Shown: one piece after another, positions 1 to 11,406 of the stretch
Layout of the letters: every line of letters starts with the position of its first letter
Position numbering within the stretch: the stretch's first letter is position 1
Assembly (NCBI GenBank): GCA_032718475.1
Contig: JAUCBJ010006361.1
Location: 1 to 39,757, forward strand
Length of the DNA stretch: 39,757 bases
Direction: 5' to 3'
Source of the DNA: Nemertoderma westbladi
Lineage: Eukaryota > Xenacoelomorpha > Nemertodermatida > Nemertodermatidae
Made by a program: the position numbers and the translations under genes
Notes under the pieces: model-generated
Told to the model about the DNA's origin: nothing
The model's database searches: none
Seen by the model: the letters and a program-made list of their open reading frames with translations, nothing else

Positions 1-990
1 TGTTCTGAAAAATGATTCCAACACCGTGTTAATAAACTTGTATGCTTCTCCATGGCTACAGCAAGCTTATGGTTCTCATGCCAGAGATGCCTATAAACTT
101 CACGTACCGCTTTGAAGACAGGTGATTCACCTGGTGTATATGCATTGTTACATGTTACTATAAAGAAATAATTCCAATAACCATATCTTAACAATGCACC
201 AAGCTCCCTTATACGACGACGTGACTCCATCTGATCAAAATGTAAAACATTATCTGAAGCACTAGCTTGAACACGTTCTTCTCCCTCACAAACTTATTCA
301 AATCCCTTGTGAAGTACAACCTGTGATGAAGTATAGTTCAATACTGAATTCATATAAACATCAAACCGCTCATGGAGATAGGCAGGATCTTTTGATGAAA
401 ACAGCCGCTCATCATATGTTCTGATATGCATAAGCTCTTTCAGAGAAGCAATTCCTCAGTTGGGTGAATTAAAAGGAAGACCATACAAAATGAAGGAATT
501 GCTCCAACAACACTGACATTTGGCTTCATGTACCAAAAATGCATAGGAAACATCAGTCCATATATGTAATAGGCAGACTGTTACCTGGTGCACGGGAAGC
601 AATATGATACAGTACCTTGTTCACATATGATGAAGCTTTACCTCCATGGCCGTATTTGCGCTGTCGTATTTTAAGCTCATGACCAAGCAGATAATGTGAA
701 GCCATCCTCCCAGTATCACATATAGGACCAGTCATTCCAGTAACTAAACCCACTTCAGGGGCATCCTCAAAATCACCATCATTAATGCCTACCATATAGT
801 CCTCAAATGGATTAGCAGGTTCTACTTGATTGGCATGGAAATCCCCTCCATAAATCCTTTCAGCCCTATCAATAGGATCTTCAACTTCTTCATCATTTGA
901 ACTGTCCCCATCACTATCTTCTTCATTGCAGGATCCAATATATACTACATCATCTGGTTTAATAATTTCTTTTTCCAGTGGGTGAGACAC
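1..990 (-). pseudogene. Helitron-like Rep-side coding fragment, decayed, running off the left edge
   Basis: Reading the minus strand from about 990 to 1 gives a broken reading frame: an open stretch of 145 residues (990-553), then continuation in other frames after a stop near 555 and another near 310. The start is acidic (EEDSDGDSSNDEE). It is followed by a stretch with GLMFP and VVGAIPSF, then YMNSVLNY, and then RELGALLRYGYWNYFFIVTCN. The 'GLMFP' phrase followed by a 'YFFIVTCN' phrase resembles the region upstream of the HUH nuclease in Helitron/Helentron proteins as I remember that family. No HUH or helicase motif is visible, because the frame leaves the window. The zinc-module piece at 5200-7365 is probably the upstream part of the same protein. 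The assignment is inference from motif memory; another large transposon protein is possible. Confidence 0.45.
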
Positions 991-997
991 AATCCAT

Positions 998-1564
998 TCA
1001 CACTTTCACATTAGGATCCCATTCACAATAGGAAACCGATAAGGACATTGACAGCAGGTGAAATGTTGCCTCATTGCTAAAGTAAATGTGGGCTGGATCT
1101 TTATCTTCTAAATAAAGCAGAATAGCATCCGAAGCGCTCACTCTGCTGGAATAGTCGTTGGGTTTGAGCCCGTGCAACATCTGAATTTTATATGGTCGAA
1201 ATTTCAGGTTTTTGGCAATCCTTTGCGTGGAGCTTCTGCTTACCCCTACAGCTAAGGACACGCGGCGCAAAGAGGTTTCTGGATATGTTAGGAAGTGAGT
1301 TTTAATAGCAGAAACTTTCTCTTGGGTAATCGAAGGCCTTTGAGAGCCTGATTTGCGTAACAAAGTTTTTTCACTCTCAAATTTTCTTACAAGACGCGAT
1401 ATGTCTGATCTCGTAGGATGCCGAACACCTACAAACTGGTAAGAAAATTCTAACTGTTTAAGCTTGGAAGACTGCTTTCGGTAGTAGGTTTTAACAATGA
1501 AAACTTTTTGTTCGTCTGTAAACATTGCAGAAACATTGGCTACTCTAGTAACTACAGATGGCAT
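998..1564 (-). pseudogene. Mariner/Tc1-like transposase, N-terminal half, catalytically broken
   Basis: A 188-residue frame starts with MPSVVTRVANVSAMFTDEQK and carries the helix-turn-helix DNA-binding part of a DUF4817-type mariner-related transposase: FTDEQKVFIVKTYYR at residues 15-29, then a second helical region ending in RRVSLAVGVSRSSTQRI. The linker is PYKIQMLHGLKPND. The first catalytic region reads FSNEATFHL where the family normally has an Asp before the Glu (SDEATF or GDEAHF), so the first catalytic Asp is Asn. The frame stops about 20 residues later, so the rest of the catalytic domain is missing. It abuts the Helitron-like frame ending at 990. A terminal-repeat-like word lies upstream at 1814-1828. 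It is a dead fragment. Confidence 0.7.
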
Positions 1565-1813
1565 TCTAGAATAGTTGTTTATTCACAGGGAAACAAGTTA
1601 TTGTTTATGGATTTCCCAAATAAATTTCACATCTTAACACTCAAGATACAGTTTGAATGTAAACTACTCTGATTATTTACCATAGCAACTACCACATCCA
1701 GAACAACTCCCAAAGTCTAAGTTCACATATTGGCTTTCATATGATATCAAGAAGTCTGCGATTGATGTTCATTGTGACGAGTTATTAAACTTTAAAACCG
1801 GATCAAATTTATT

Positions 1814-1828
1814 GGGACACCCTGTATA
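1814..1828. repeat. Terminal-inverted-repeat-like word of the mariner-like element
   Basis: The 15 bases read GGGACACCCTGTATA, a word often found at the ends of mariner-related elements of the DUF4817 type. It lies about 250 bases upstream of the transposase start and probably marks the 5' end of that insertion. No matching inverted copy is visible near 990, which agrees with a 3'-truncated element. Confidence 0.45.
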
Positions 1829-1987
1829 TATATAAAAATTTATAGACCCGGAGTTCCTTTAAATGAAATGACCAAGCACAAAATAATGAAATGACTAAAA
1901 CCTCTACAACTTAGTAAAACAACACATACTTCTCCAATTCAAAAACACCGAAAATTGATTTAAGTTTATAATAACAATATCAGACAG

Positions 1988-2047
1988 GTTTTTGAAAGTT
2001 TCTTTACTTTAGATATATTGATCGAAAGTAAAGAAACTTTCAAAAAC
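1988..2047. repeat. Perfect 23-bp inverted repeat with 14-base loop
   Basis: Bases 1988-2010 are exactly the reverse complement of 2025-2047, separated by 14 bases. The left arm begins GTTTTTGAAAG and ends CTTTACTTT. The perfect match in an otherwise decayed region suggests either a recent origin or the terminus of a small element. I see no coding region in 1840-2240, so this hairpin is its main feature. Confidence 0.85.
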
Positions 2048-2239
2048 AGCAATAACAAGAGAACACACCAGATATAAGCCAACTCAAATTCAAGAATATA
2101 TTACTGTAATTGGTTTATACTGTACTTGGTTAATATTACTTTCCAAACTTTTGACGGACTGCATACGTAGAAAGTTCGGTTTAATTTCATGTCATAGGAC
2201 CACTCACCGAAAATCAAGCCTGGTCTAACCAAACAGAAT

Positions 2240-3712
2240 TATGTCAACTAATTTAAAAAATTTAATGAGCTATTAGTGTACAAAGATGACGAACTCAACG
2301 AGGTGGTGGAGCAATACAACGCAAAGCTGAGAGATGAACATGCTGTGAGATTCTTCACAAAGGAAGCTATTGAACCTAACTCAGACGATAAAACTCTATC
2401 CGTAGAGGAAGAGAGAGCTAAATCAATTCAAGCTAATGACAACTCGCTATTTCAAAGAAGAGGGTCGTTACGAGGTTTACCCTTCAGGAAACGAGAACCC
2501 AGATTCATTAATAATCGACCATTGGCCATCAAAAGAATTGAACAACTACATTGATGCTTATCCGTGAATGATAAAGCTAAAGAGATGTATAAAACTCAAC
2601 TTAAAAAGTTCATCGATAAGGGATATGCGGAGCGAGTTCCTGTAGAAACACCAGTGGCTGAGAGAACGTATTATTTAACTCACCACTATGTTCCCCAACC
2701 CGGTAAACCCAACGAAGTCCTAGTAGTGTTTGATGGCTCTGCCTTATACAAAGGCCAGTCCCTGAACTCAGAATTATTGCCGGGACCCAACTTCCTACAA
2801 TCGCTGTTGGGAATCTTATTACGGCTCCATCAATACTCCATCGTATTTGCCTCAGACATCGAAGGCATGTTTCTTCAAGTTAAAGCGTTGCAACGGGACA
2901 GGGATAGCTTACGGTTCCTATGGTGGCCAGAAGGAGACTTTGATAAAGAAACGGTAGAGTACTGGATGACTATCCAGGCCTTTGGCATTATATCTAGTCC
3001 ATCTAACGCTTGCTCAGTGGTGCGTACCACTGCCAATGAAAATCGAGACACCTTCCCAAAAGCCATGATCGATAACATCTATATGGACGATAACCTCAAA
3101 TCCCTACCAACAGTGGAAGAAGCAATTGAGGTTGCCAAGGGAACGGTAGAGTGTCTCCAACGCGGTGGATTCCAATTAACCAAGTTCACCAGCAACTCCC
3201 GTGAGTTTCTGGAGGTGATCCCAGTAGAAGAGCGAGGTGCTAAAGATCTCGACCTCATTAAAGACGACCTCCCAGAAACAAAAACCCTCGGATTAAAGTG
3301 GGATACGGAGAGATATATTATATTCTTCTAATTAAAGAAATGCATCAATCCTATACGAACTAAGAGGATTTGCCTAAGTATTCTGAGCACTTATTTTGAT
3401 CCATTGGGATTTATTAGTCCTGTAATCCTAGTTGCTCGGAGTTTAGTTCAACAGATATGGCTCAAAAACCACTCCTGTGATGATCCACTGAAGGGAGAAC
3501 TGTTAAAGAAGTATATGAAGTGGGAAACTCTTTACCAGCTATTGAGAAATTTAAGATTTTCTGCTCTTATTTCGGTCATGTTCTCCCCACTGATTCTTAT
3601 CAACTCAATGTCTTTGGAGATGCCAGCGATATTGGAAAAGGTGTAGTAGCCTATTTGAGGGTCGAAACTCCTGAAGGAATTAAAGTTTAAGAAAGCTTTT
3701 CGGGTTTATTTT
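2240..3712 (+). pseudogene. BEL/Pao LTR retrotransposon pol, RT and start of RNase H, broken
   Basis: Three plus-strand frames line up as one decayed pol. The first (2276-2554) carries the pre-RT segment ending NNRPLAIKRIEQLH, with an internal frame change (EEGRYEV is read in another frame). The second (2564-3331, 255 residues) is the RT: ASDIEGMFLQV at about residues 96-106 holds the first catalytic Asp, and YMDD at 173-176 holds the other two. The third (about 3380-3650) has the connection segment YFDPLGFISPVILVAR and runs, after a frame change, into an RNase H start reading FGDASDIGKG. The order and motifs are those of BEL/Pao pol. The sequence breaks off near 3700. Integrase-type sequence of the same class and strand resumes at 11.4 kb. 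The RT triad is present, but stops and frameshifts make the copy inactive. Confidence 0.85.
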
Positions 3713-3729
3713 CATCAGTCCCCTTATTC

Positions 3730-5060
3730 AAGATTCACTCATGAAGTTTATAGCAGTCATATATGTCGCCCCTTCCAGAGTATCCATAATCAAATATTGT
3801 GGTGGAACTTCATAATTCATCCTGATCCTCTCCATATATCCTGGTTCCAGATTTCAATTATGTGATACATCACCAACAAAGTCTCGAATGTCATCTCGAA
3901 ATTATAACACAAGAGACTGCGCATGGTATAGTCCAAAACATAGAAAAGTAAGTCTGTTAGAAATATATTTATAGACTGGATCAAGGTCTATATTGCACGA
4001 TGATAATCCATAATAATTCCCCTCAGTTTTGACTGTATGAAAACTATGGTTATATTTACCATACCTTGCACTACGAAGAACACATGGTGATACAGTTGCT
4101 ATTGAAAATAAATCTGGGTACACTATAAGATCATCTGGACTTGCTGGGTTATTTGGTAGATGGACGATATGCTTGTTGGTTGGTTGTCTTGTGCATCTTA
4201 CAAACCAAAACACATAATCTACCGGAATCATCAACAATCATACCATGGCTTCCCAGTCAAGTTATTTAAATATGTATGGCCAATCTTTCCTGAAAAACTT
4301 TACTTGATTAAGTTTGGTATGAAATATATTTCTAATATGGAATCGATCGGCCAGGAAATGATGGAAAGGTAGTGGTCTACACTTGTCAATGTATTGTATA
4401 TATCCCATCCCACCTACAACAGTTGGAAAACATTTATCATTCATCTTTGTAAACTTGGCTAGATCTAGTGCTTCCATTGTCTCATTGTATTCATTAAGTT
4501 CTTGTGTAAAGTCCCTCAGCTGTTTTAGTAAGGTGAAGACCAATCTCAACGATGACATCTCTCCAGCTGTTCCTGAACTCCTCTGCTATTATATTGAGAG
4601 CATCAAGAGCATCCCATCCTGTGACCACCCATTAGTCCGCTAAATATAAAGGAAGGTCAGCCTGAAGACCATTTCACCTGAGTTCGACCACCTGCATCTG
4701 ATAAGTAAATAAAATACTCCTTACGGAGGACAAACTCCCCACTATGTTCACGAAGGAGAAAACCAAACTCACAACGAGTCTTCATTGACATCCTTAACTG
4801 TGATGGATGTGCTAGAGTTTTAATCCATCTGTAGTTCTTACAAATCACAGCATCTTCAAGAATTATCACCTCATCCACCTTAACTCCCATGTCTTCATCC
4901 TCACTATCATCAATAACACATTCAGCCATCAATAACAATGTATCGTCATCCGCATCATCCAACTCTGTGATAACAAGCTCTCGGATAGAGTCATGATGGA
5001 GCACACCTTCATCCTCATCAAATTCACACCAATCCATTGATTGCATCATTGCACTCATCT
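3730..5060 (-). pseudogene. Decayed coding segment, probably middle of the Helitron-like protein
   Basis: The minus strand shows three collinear open pieces separated by stops and frame changes. 5058-4657 is an acidic 133-residue stretch with DDADDDTLLLMAE and DDSEDED. 4558-4262 contains ALDLAKFTKMNDKCFPTVVG and later RPLPFHHFLADRFHIRNIF. 4237-3902 contains HLPNNPASPDDLIVYPDL. I do not recognise a domain in these. They lie between the zinc array (5.2-7.4 kb) and the Rep-side fragment (1-990) on the same strand, so they are most easily read as the middle of that protein, interrupted by the BEL piece. Confidence in the identity is low; that it is former coding sequence is more likely. Confidence 0.4.
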
Positions 5061-5199
5061 AAGAGAGGTGCAGATACTGAGGGTTGAGATTCTGCTGCTG
5101 GTTGTGGTGCTGGCTGAGGTGGATGTTATGGTTGAACTTGAGGTGGTACTTTAGAGGATGTTGATGTACTTCGAGGTGGTAATGGTATGGGGTTTATGT

Positions 5200-7365
5200 T
5201 TTAAGGTGGTGGCATATCAGCAGCTATAGTCCTTGGTATAAAAGCATAATAGTGCTGTTCTTCATTGCTATGACCAATCACCACCCTAGGTGTCCCGATA
5301 TACCAACTTCTGTAATAAAGTTTTCTTAGCACTAAGTGATGTATTGGGTGAAAGAGGTGCACCTTCTGAAGTGGAAACTTTTGAAACATAACTATTACCT
5401 AACCATGATCTTGTAACAATGTTAAGTCGACCTATACACTTTATACTGCAATATCTTTTCCTGTAATAAGGGATTGGCTTATTGCACTCTCCACAGGTTC
5501 TCACCGCCCAGAGACTCTCCAATAGCGGTGATGCTTGCATCTCAATATTTGAGTACATGTCGCTGACAGACTCCCAATCACTAATTCTAGTACCATCTTT
5601 CTGAACAGTCACATACTTTTCCTTACACAATCGTCCACAGTGTTTACCTCCAACACGAATTCATTTGGAGCACATCCTGCAGGATCCATCTTTCTATGGG
5701 TGTAAATTTGTCAAATAACAAACTCTCCAATAATCCTTTCCCCTTTCAGCATTGTAGACTTCGCAGTTCTTACATTTCGCATTATTATCTGACACTTTAT
5801 GCTGACTACTCTTAATTAACTCGCTAATTAATCATTCCAGGTTCTAGTAATCACCCTCTGATGAGTTTTCCTCTTCCTCTGAATCTCTTTGTCCCTTCTT
5901 ACTCTCATATATTTTCTTATTGTGCTTCTTTGCACATGGACTGCAGTACAAGTAATCACCTCCCTCAATATGTTTCCTGCATATTCTACAATAATTTCAT
6001 TTCTTACAACCTCCACTGGTACAACTAACTACTTGCAGATTGAAGTGATCCCATTCCTGAACTATCCATCGACCTTCCTTCTACCTGATCCAACTTCTCT
6101 GCATCTAAACTTTCCACTGGAGTTGATGAACATGACAGAATATGTGACTTCCTTTCTTTCCTTTGTCGCATTGATTTATACTTATACCCTTACGTTTTCC
6201 TTCACAATTCTTGCAATGCAAAAACTGCTTCCTAACAACACTATTACAGTCTTGGTGCTGATTAATTCTCTGCGATGTGTCTTCTGGCCTGGTGCTGTCT
6301 ACTGATTGTCCCTCTAAACACTCTGCAGAAGTTTGCAGGCATGGGGAAACTGGCGCAGCTATACTCTTCCTTCCACCCCCAACAGTTGTCCATCCATTCT
6401 TATCCACTAGAGATTAATGGACATTCATCACTCTCTTCATACTTAGTGGCCTATAAATAGAATCTTCAGAACTTGTATTTGAGAGAATGGTTAGAGGAAT
6501 CAACTTTCCTAAACTTTGGCTTTTGGTCATGTGCCTTACACAACATCCACAATATACACCAGCACCCATGAACCATTTCATACATTCCAGACATTTACCA
6601 CTACGTGTTCCACCTGACACAGCCTCTCATCCCATCTCCATCATACAAGTCCTACAGTACTCACAACTACCATGCATAACCACTGAACACCTACTGCATG
6701 TCAGTTTACAATTTCCACCAGACACACTTTCTCTTTGCATTTCTTAACTGCAACTCCCACAAAAATCTCCATCACCTTCCTTACTCCTTGCAAGCCTTCC
6801 ACATTTAGGCACTGTCACGTTAACACCCGCAGACTGACTCCCAACCATTGCACCAACCATTGGTCGAAACTTCTGCTTCCCTACTCGCACCCAACTCTCT
6901 CTTTCCTCTCGTACCTCTCAATTGCTGCCTCATATCCATACTTTCTACTGCAACAACAGGTTCAACCATACACTCATCCTCAATTTCAACATCACCCATT
7001 GCCAACACTCACACCAACATCACAAACATCCACAGTTCCAGCAATACTTGCAACATTCACACCTACTTTACAATCATCCATCACCCATCTACACTCTCAC
7101 CAACATCCATATCCACATCATCACCAACAACCTTGACATCAGTAGGAACATACGATTCATCCAGGCTAAACCTTAGATTAGAAATATAAGAAACATTAGT
7201 AGATGAATGGACAGTAACAGCAGTAGGAGAAACGGTAATCGGACACATAGACATAAAAGCTGTGACACATGCTGTGATAGGACAAGGACAATGAGGACAG
7301 TATGGCTTCTTCTTACTGTAAAACTTATTACATTTAGGACATTGAGGTGATTTCCTGGGAGCCAT
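5200..7365 (-). pseudogene. Array of Cys4 zinc modules, N-terminal part of a Helitron-like protein
   Basis: Starting at an ATG at 7365 (MAPRKS), the minus strand encodes, across several frames, repeated modules of the form C-x2-C, 9 to 14 residues, C-x2/3-C. Visible examples are QCPKCNKFYSKKKPYCPHC (about 7345-7280), TCSRC and CEYCRTC (about 6700-6640), KCLECMKWFMGAGVYCGCC (about 6590-6530), HCKNCEGKRKG (about 6215), YCRICRKHIEGGDYLYCSPC (about 5990-5930), CRMCSK followed by KHCGRLC (about 5690-5620), and CGECNKPIPYYRKRYCSIKC (about 5500-5430). Between them are acidic or Ser/Thr-rich linkers. After the last module the frame reads through EGAPLSPNTSLS and then degrades. The modules look like zinc ribbons or knuckles that could bind DNA. 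The link to a Helitron rests on the same-strand Rep-like fragment at 1-990. The gene is broken by stops and frameshifts. Confidence 0.5.
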
Positions 7366-7639
7366 TTTATTATCAAGCTAACTAGTAAGAGACAAAATGA
7401 GAAACAGTTTGGAAATTGAGAGAGATGATAGTCAGAAATGGTAAAATAGAAACAAGAAAAGACACATAACACAAAAAGATTAGTAACACAATATAACAAA
7501 TAATACTTATCCAGCAACACCACTGTTGTTCTTTACAATCCAGGTGCTTATATTTTGTTTAAATTACCACAGCCTTACTGAAGCTTCCAACAAATAGATG
7601 CATGATATATAAGTTTAGACAGAAGACAACCATACTACT

Positions 7640-9162
7640 ACTACTAGGTCGACTGAACTCGGACAGTGAAAATGAGATCCTTCCAGGCTTCCCGATTCTC
7701 CATAGTTGTCGCAATTTCGTTTCTCCCAAGTTCAGTATCCCTTTCAAGTTGATCTATATATGTTATGGCCGGTCGTCCACAACTACGCTTTCCATGAGTT
7801 GGTTGCCAGAGAAGTAGATCTGGTATGACCCGTCTTTGCTTCGCAAGCAGTGCCCACTGAATCTTAATCTGCGTTCACGGAGGGTGGTTGATACAGGTGG
7901 TATTGTACCATAAAGCTCGGCGTTTGTCATATGTTGTCTCCAGCTGATGTTTATGCTGCCCGTAGAAGTCTTGTGTAGCAACCATCAATTCGTTGTTCAA
8001 GTGATTTAGCCAGTGTCCAGGTCTCACCCCCGTATAAAAATACACTTTCCACTGTGGCTCGAAATAACTTAGTCTTCAGGTGCCTGGAGAGATCTGATTT
8101 CCAGATGGTATCCATTTTTGATAGAGCTACCCAAGCCTTTGCTTTCCTAACTTCTATGTCCTTTTTGCTACTCTCTATCCATGATCCAAGGTACTGGAAG
8201 TCATCGACCTTCCTTAGTTGATTATTATCAATGGTTGTCAAGTTTCCATCAACATTAAAGGTCATGAATTCGGTCTTTGTAGCATTTATATGCAATCCAA
8301 CCTCCTTAGCAGCCCTCTCCACTTTATTTAGTAGAAGCTGTGCATCTGCTAGCGTATTAGAGAGCAGGGCGATGTCATCCGCAAAGTCGGTGTCTGTGAT
8401 GGTAGTTGCCGGATATCTACTACTTCTGCATTCTTGAAGTGTGAATCCCAGATCTTCACTCTTTGTGGCCGTCCTCATTGCGTAATCCAGCACAATTACA
8501 AATAGTAATGGTGCTAATGTGTCACCTTGCAGTACACCAGCCAGGATTGAGAAAAACTCAGTTTCACCATCTGGTGTGAGTACCTGCACTTCTGTGTCAC
8601 AATTTAACAATCCAATGCCAGCAACAATTACTTCTGGTATTCCATAATCTCTTAGGATTTCAAGCATTTTACCTCTATGGATGGTGTCGAATGCCTTCTT
8701 GAAGTCCACAAAAGTCATGACTGCGGGGAGATTCTTTGACTTAATTCCTTCAATCAGTCTCCGTAGTGCAAGTATCTGAGCTATTGTTGATCTACTTGGT
8801 TGAAATCCGTTTTGGCTCTTACGCAGTAGTTTCTCTATGTGAGGCCTAATCCTATATAGAATCATTTTATTGTATATTTTGGCAGCTACCACAAGCAGAC
8901 AGATCCCACGATAGTTTGTTGGTATGCCGAGGTCTCCTTTCTTGGGGAGAGGCTTTAATTGACCTTTAGTCCAAATTGGTGGTGGCTTTTCCCCTTTTAA
9001 CATCCGGTTGCAAACATTCAATAATGGTCTGTTTAGCACTCCGTTTTTCCATGCCTCTGCTGGGATTTCATCTAATCCACTCGCTTTATTATTGGACATG
9101 CTTTTAATGCTTCTTTGGAGTTCGGCAGGTGTGAAGTCCCCTGTTTCTATAGGTAGTTCCAC
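7640..9162 (-). pseudogene. Reverse transcriptase and C-terminal region of the non-LTR element
   Basis: The 403-residue frame at 9162-7951 holds a well-preserved RT: LKPLPKKGDLGIPTNYRGI near 69-87, NGFQPSRST near 118-126, FVDFKKAFD with Asp153, GVLQGDTLAPLLF near 209-221, and TDFADDIALL with FADD at 260-263. The thumb follows with LHINATKTEFMTF and FQYLGSWIE. Near 7955 the frame shifts; the next frame continues INISWRQHMTNAELYG and RRLRFSGHC, and a further shift gives GRPAITYIDQLERDT, the typical C-terminus of this LINE type. The catalytic Asp residues are all present, so the copy is young enough to read but broken by at least two frameshifts. Confidence 0.85.
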
Positions 9163-10508
9163 TTCTCAATATGTTCTTCAGCACTATCGGCTTTGAAGCG
9201 CCCCTTTGCACAACATTTCCGACCAGATACCTCATTTACAGTTTGCCAGGTAAGTCTTGATTGTTGCTGTATGTGAGCAGTTGTAATTGCTTCAGTTTTA
9301 TCCTGTATGTACTTTTCCTGGCTGATGTTGTAGGCCAATTTAAGATCGTCCTTAGCTTTCTCAACCTTGTTAATGTTTTCGGTTGTTGGTTGTTCGGTTT
9401 TAACTTTGTAGGCTATCTTAAGATCTTCTCTCTTACAAGTAACCTCAGAGTTTTGCCATGGCACATACTGTTTTCGTTTGGGTTTCTGGGGGATATGCCT
9501 CTTAGCTGATTCCTTGAGGGCTGTTATTATATTCTGGTATATTGAATTGGTTGATTTGTCTTCATCCATTGACTGAAGTGCTTCAAAGCGGTTTTGAACT
9601 TCTACTGTATAAGCATCCTTTACAGCATTGTCAGTTCTGAGTTTCTCCCAGTCATATTTGATTTGCTTGCTTGTCCTGGGTTTGCTGGCTCTCAAACTGA
9701 GTCTGATCTCTGCAGTCACAATTCTGTGGTCCGATCCAATTAGGTTGAACGACCTGTATGCCTCGCAGTTGATCATGCTGTTTCTCCACTTTTTGTTTAT
9801 AAGGATGTAATCCAGTTGTGCTTTGGTTCCATTAGGGTATTGAAAGGTCCATAGCTCCCCCTTACTCTTTTCGAATGTGTTGTTTGTTGGTATCAATTCA
9901 CAGTCTTCCATTAGGTCTAAAAGTAAGTACCCATTTCTGTTAGAACTGGTGTTATAGGTGTAACCCTTGATGTCTTCTGGGCCAATTTGGGCATTCAGGT
10001 CACCAGCAATGACTTTAACATTGTGTTTCGGAATGTCCTTTATAAGTCCAGTCAGTTCTTCATAAAACTTGACTGCTTGTTCTTGCTCTGAGGCATTGGT
10101 TGGACTGTAGCAACATATAACTGTTGCCTTGGGATTCCCATCAAATGTTGCGATCATAACCCTGGAATTTATAGATTCGATGTTGTTTAGGGTCTTAAGT
10201 GCAAATGGGCTTAGCAGAATTCTTACTCCACCAATTGATGCATTGGCTGAGTTTCTTACTGCTGAGCTTGTTACTAACGTCCATCCATTTCCAATGTCAT
10301 TGTACTTCATGGCAGTGTCTTCATGACAAATCCGATGTCCTTGGATGCAGATGATGTCGATGTTATATTCCATTGCCAGAGCGACCATGTCATCCTGTTT
10401 GGTATGTGCTTTCAGCGTGCATGCGTTCATTGTAGCAATCTTTAGTGTCTTTTTACATTTCAACAGGTTGGTTCTTCTTTCTTCTCTGTCTTCTGTTCCA
10501 GTAGCCAA
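9147..10508 (-). pseudogene. APE-type endonuclease domain of the non-LTR element, with catalytic Glu changed
   Basis: A 453-residue frame opens MATGTEDREERRTNLLK. The exonuclease/endonuclease/phosphatase fold begins around residue 22 with KIATMNACTLKAH. Conserved motifs seen are GDLNAQIG (about 165), LDYILINKKW and GSDHRIVTAEIRLSLR, which carry the Asp/His catalytic pair. The expected Glu motif (IQEH or similar) reads CIQGHR, so residue 57 is Gly in place of the metal-binding Glu. That would disable target-site nicking. The C-terminal 150 residues are the Lys/Glu-rich linker toward the RT (QIKYDWEKL and onwards). The frame overlaps the RT frame at 9147-9162 and ends by frameshift. Confidence 0.85.
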
Positions 10509-11098
10509 TTTATCGACCCCAGACTAGCGTACCACTGAGGGAAGCGGTCCTTGTTGACCCGGGCGATGACCGAGCCGGTATTTCTCCTGGAGGGTTCTCA
10601 TACTCATATCTTTCAGTTGCGGGAGTAAACCGCTTGTGGTCGCAACTCCTACAAGCGTCTTCGCAGTAGGTCGCCATTGGTTGATTACCTTCCGCCGACC
10701 TTGTCAGCATGTCTAGCCATTGGTTGATTACCTTCCGCCTATCCATGGCCTACAGCCCTGCTGCCAACTGTAGGGGTCCCTTTGTTACACCCTGAACCAA
10801 GTCTGCCTCCTGGGTTAGGTTACCTAACACTGGTAGAGGAGCATCCTGTATAGACAGGGTGGGGCATGTATCATCTCTAATGCGGATGCTTATCAAGCCT
10901 TTGATTTCAATGGTGCCCTAGGCGCTATAGCCCTCAATGACTTATTCAGTTGACGGGGCTAAACCAACCCACTCTTGATCAACTAAATAATGAATAGGCT
11001 ATGCTTATTGGGCCTGCCCTACTGGGCTGACAGCTACAGGTAGTACCATATTACTGCCATAGTGGTAGCAGGATCTGGGGACCTGACCTGACCTTCTA

Positions 11099-11406
11099 TC
11101 ATATATCGAGGGTTAAGAAGCAAAATAACCTAACCAAAATTAACAAATGTGAGAAATTTAGAAAAAAAAATTTTTCCATATGTTTAATTGCTTGTAGTAA
11201 ACTTGAACTTGAACACAAGATGTATTATAATAAGGAAATGTTTTTAGAGAGAGATTTCAAATGGGTGTAATTTTCATATTATGCTAAAAAATTCATGTGT
11301 TTAGTGGATAGTACAATTTTATAGAGATTTTTCTGGGTTAAGCCTTTTTGCATCTCAGCAAAATTAAGCATTCTACCCTCAATTAGAAATAACTACTAAA
11401 ACCCAG
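11099..11406. other. AT-rich spacer, no gene seen
   Basis: About 300 bases between the 5' end of the non-LTR element and the start of recognisable BEL/Pao sequence. It contains A and T runs near 11160-11175 and no open frame or motif that I can support. Confidence 0.5.

Larger units (their letters stand above)
7633..11098 (-). mobile_element. Nearly full-length non-LTR retrotransposon (APE endonuclease plus RT)
   Basis: The element is read on the minus strand from about 11098 to 7633. The 5' region (11098-10510) is non-coding or weakly coding and starts near a GGTCAGGTCAGGTCC word. It holds two copies of a CCATTGGTTGATTACCTTCC word near 10675 and 10718. Then come endonuclease (10508-9147), RT (9162-7951) and a C-terminal region reaching about 7640. 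The 3' end is a short trinucleotide tail seen on the plus strand as TACTACTACTA (7633-7643). The endonuclease/RT and RT/tail junctions each change frame, so the copy cannot make one ORF2 protein. I could not identify a clear target-site duplication. The clade (RTE-like or a relative) is uncertain. Confidence 0.75.

Noticed and set aside
6487-7189. Plus-strand His/Thr/Pro-rich frames
   Set aside because: They are the antisense of the G-rich, zinc-module-coding minus strand and look like low-complexity translation.
8231-10527. Plus-strand frames opposite the non-LTR element
   Set aside because: Shadows of the minus-strand endonuclease and RT frames; no motifs of their own.
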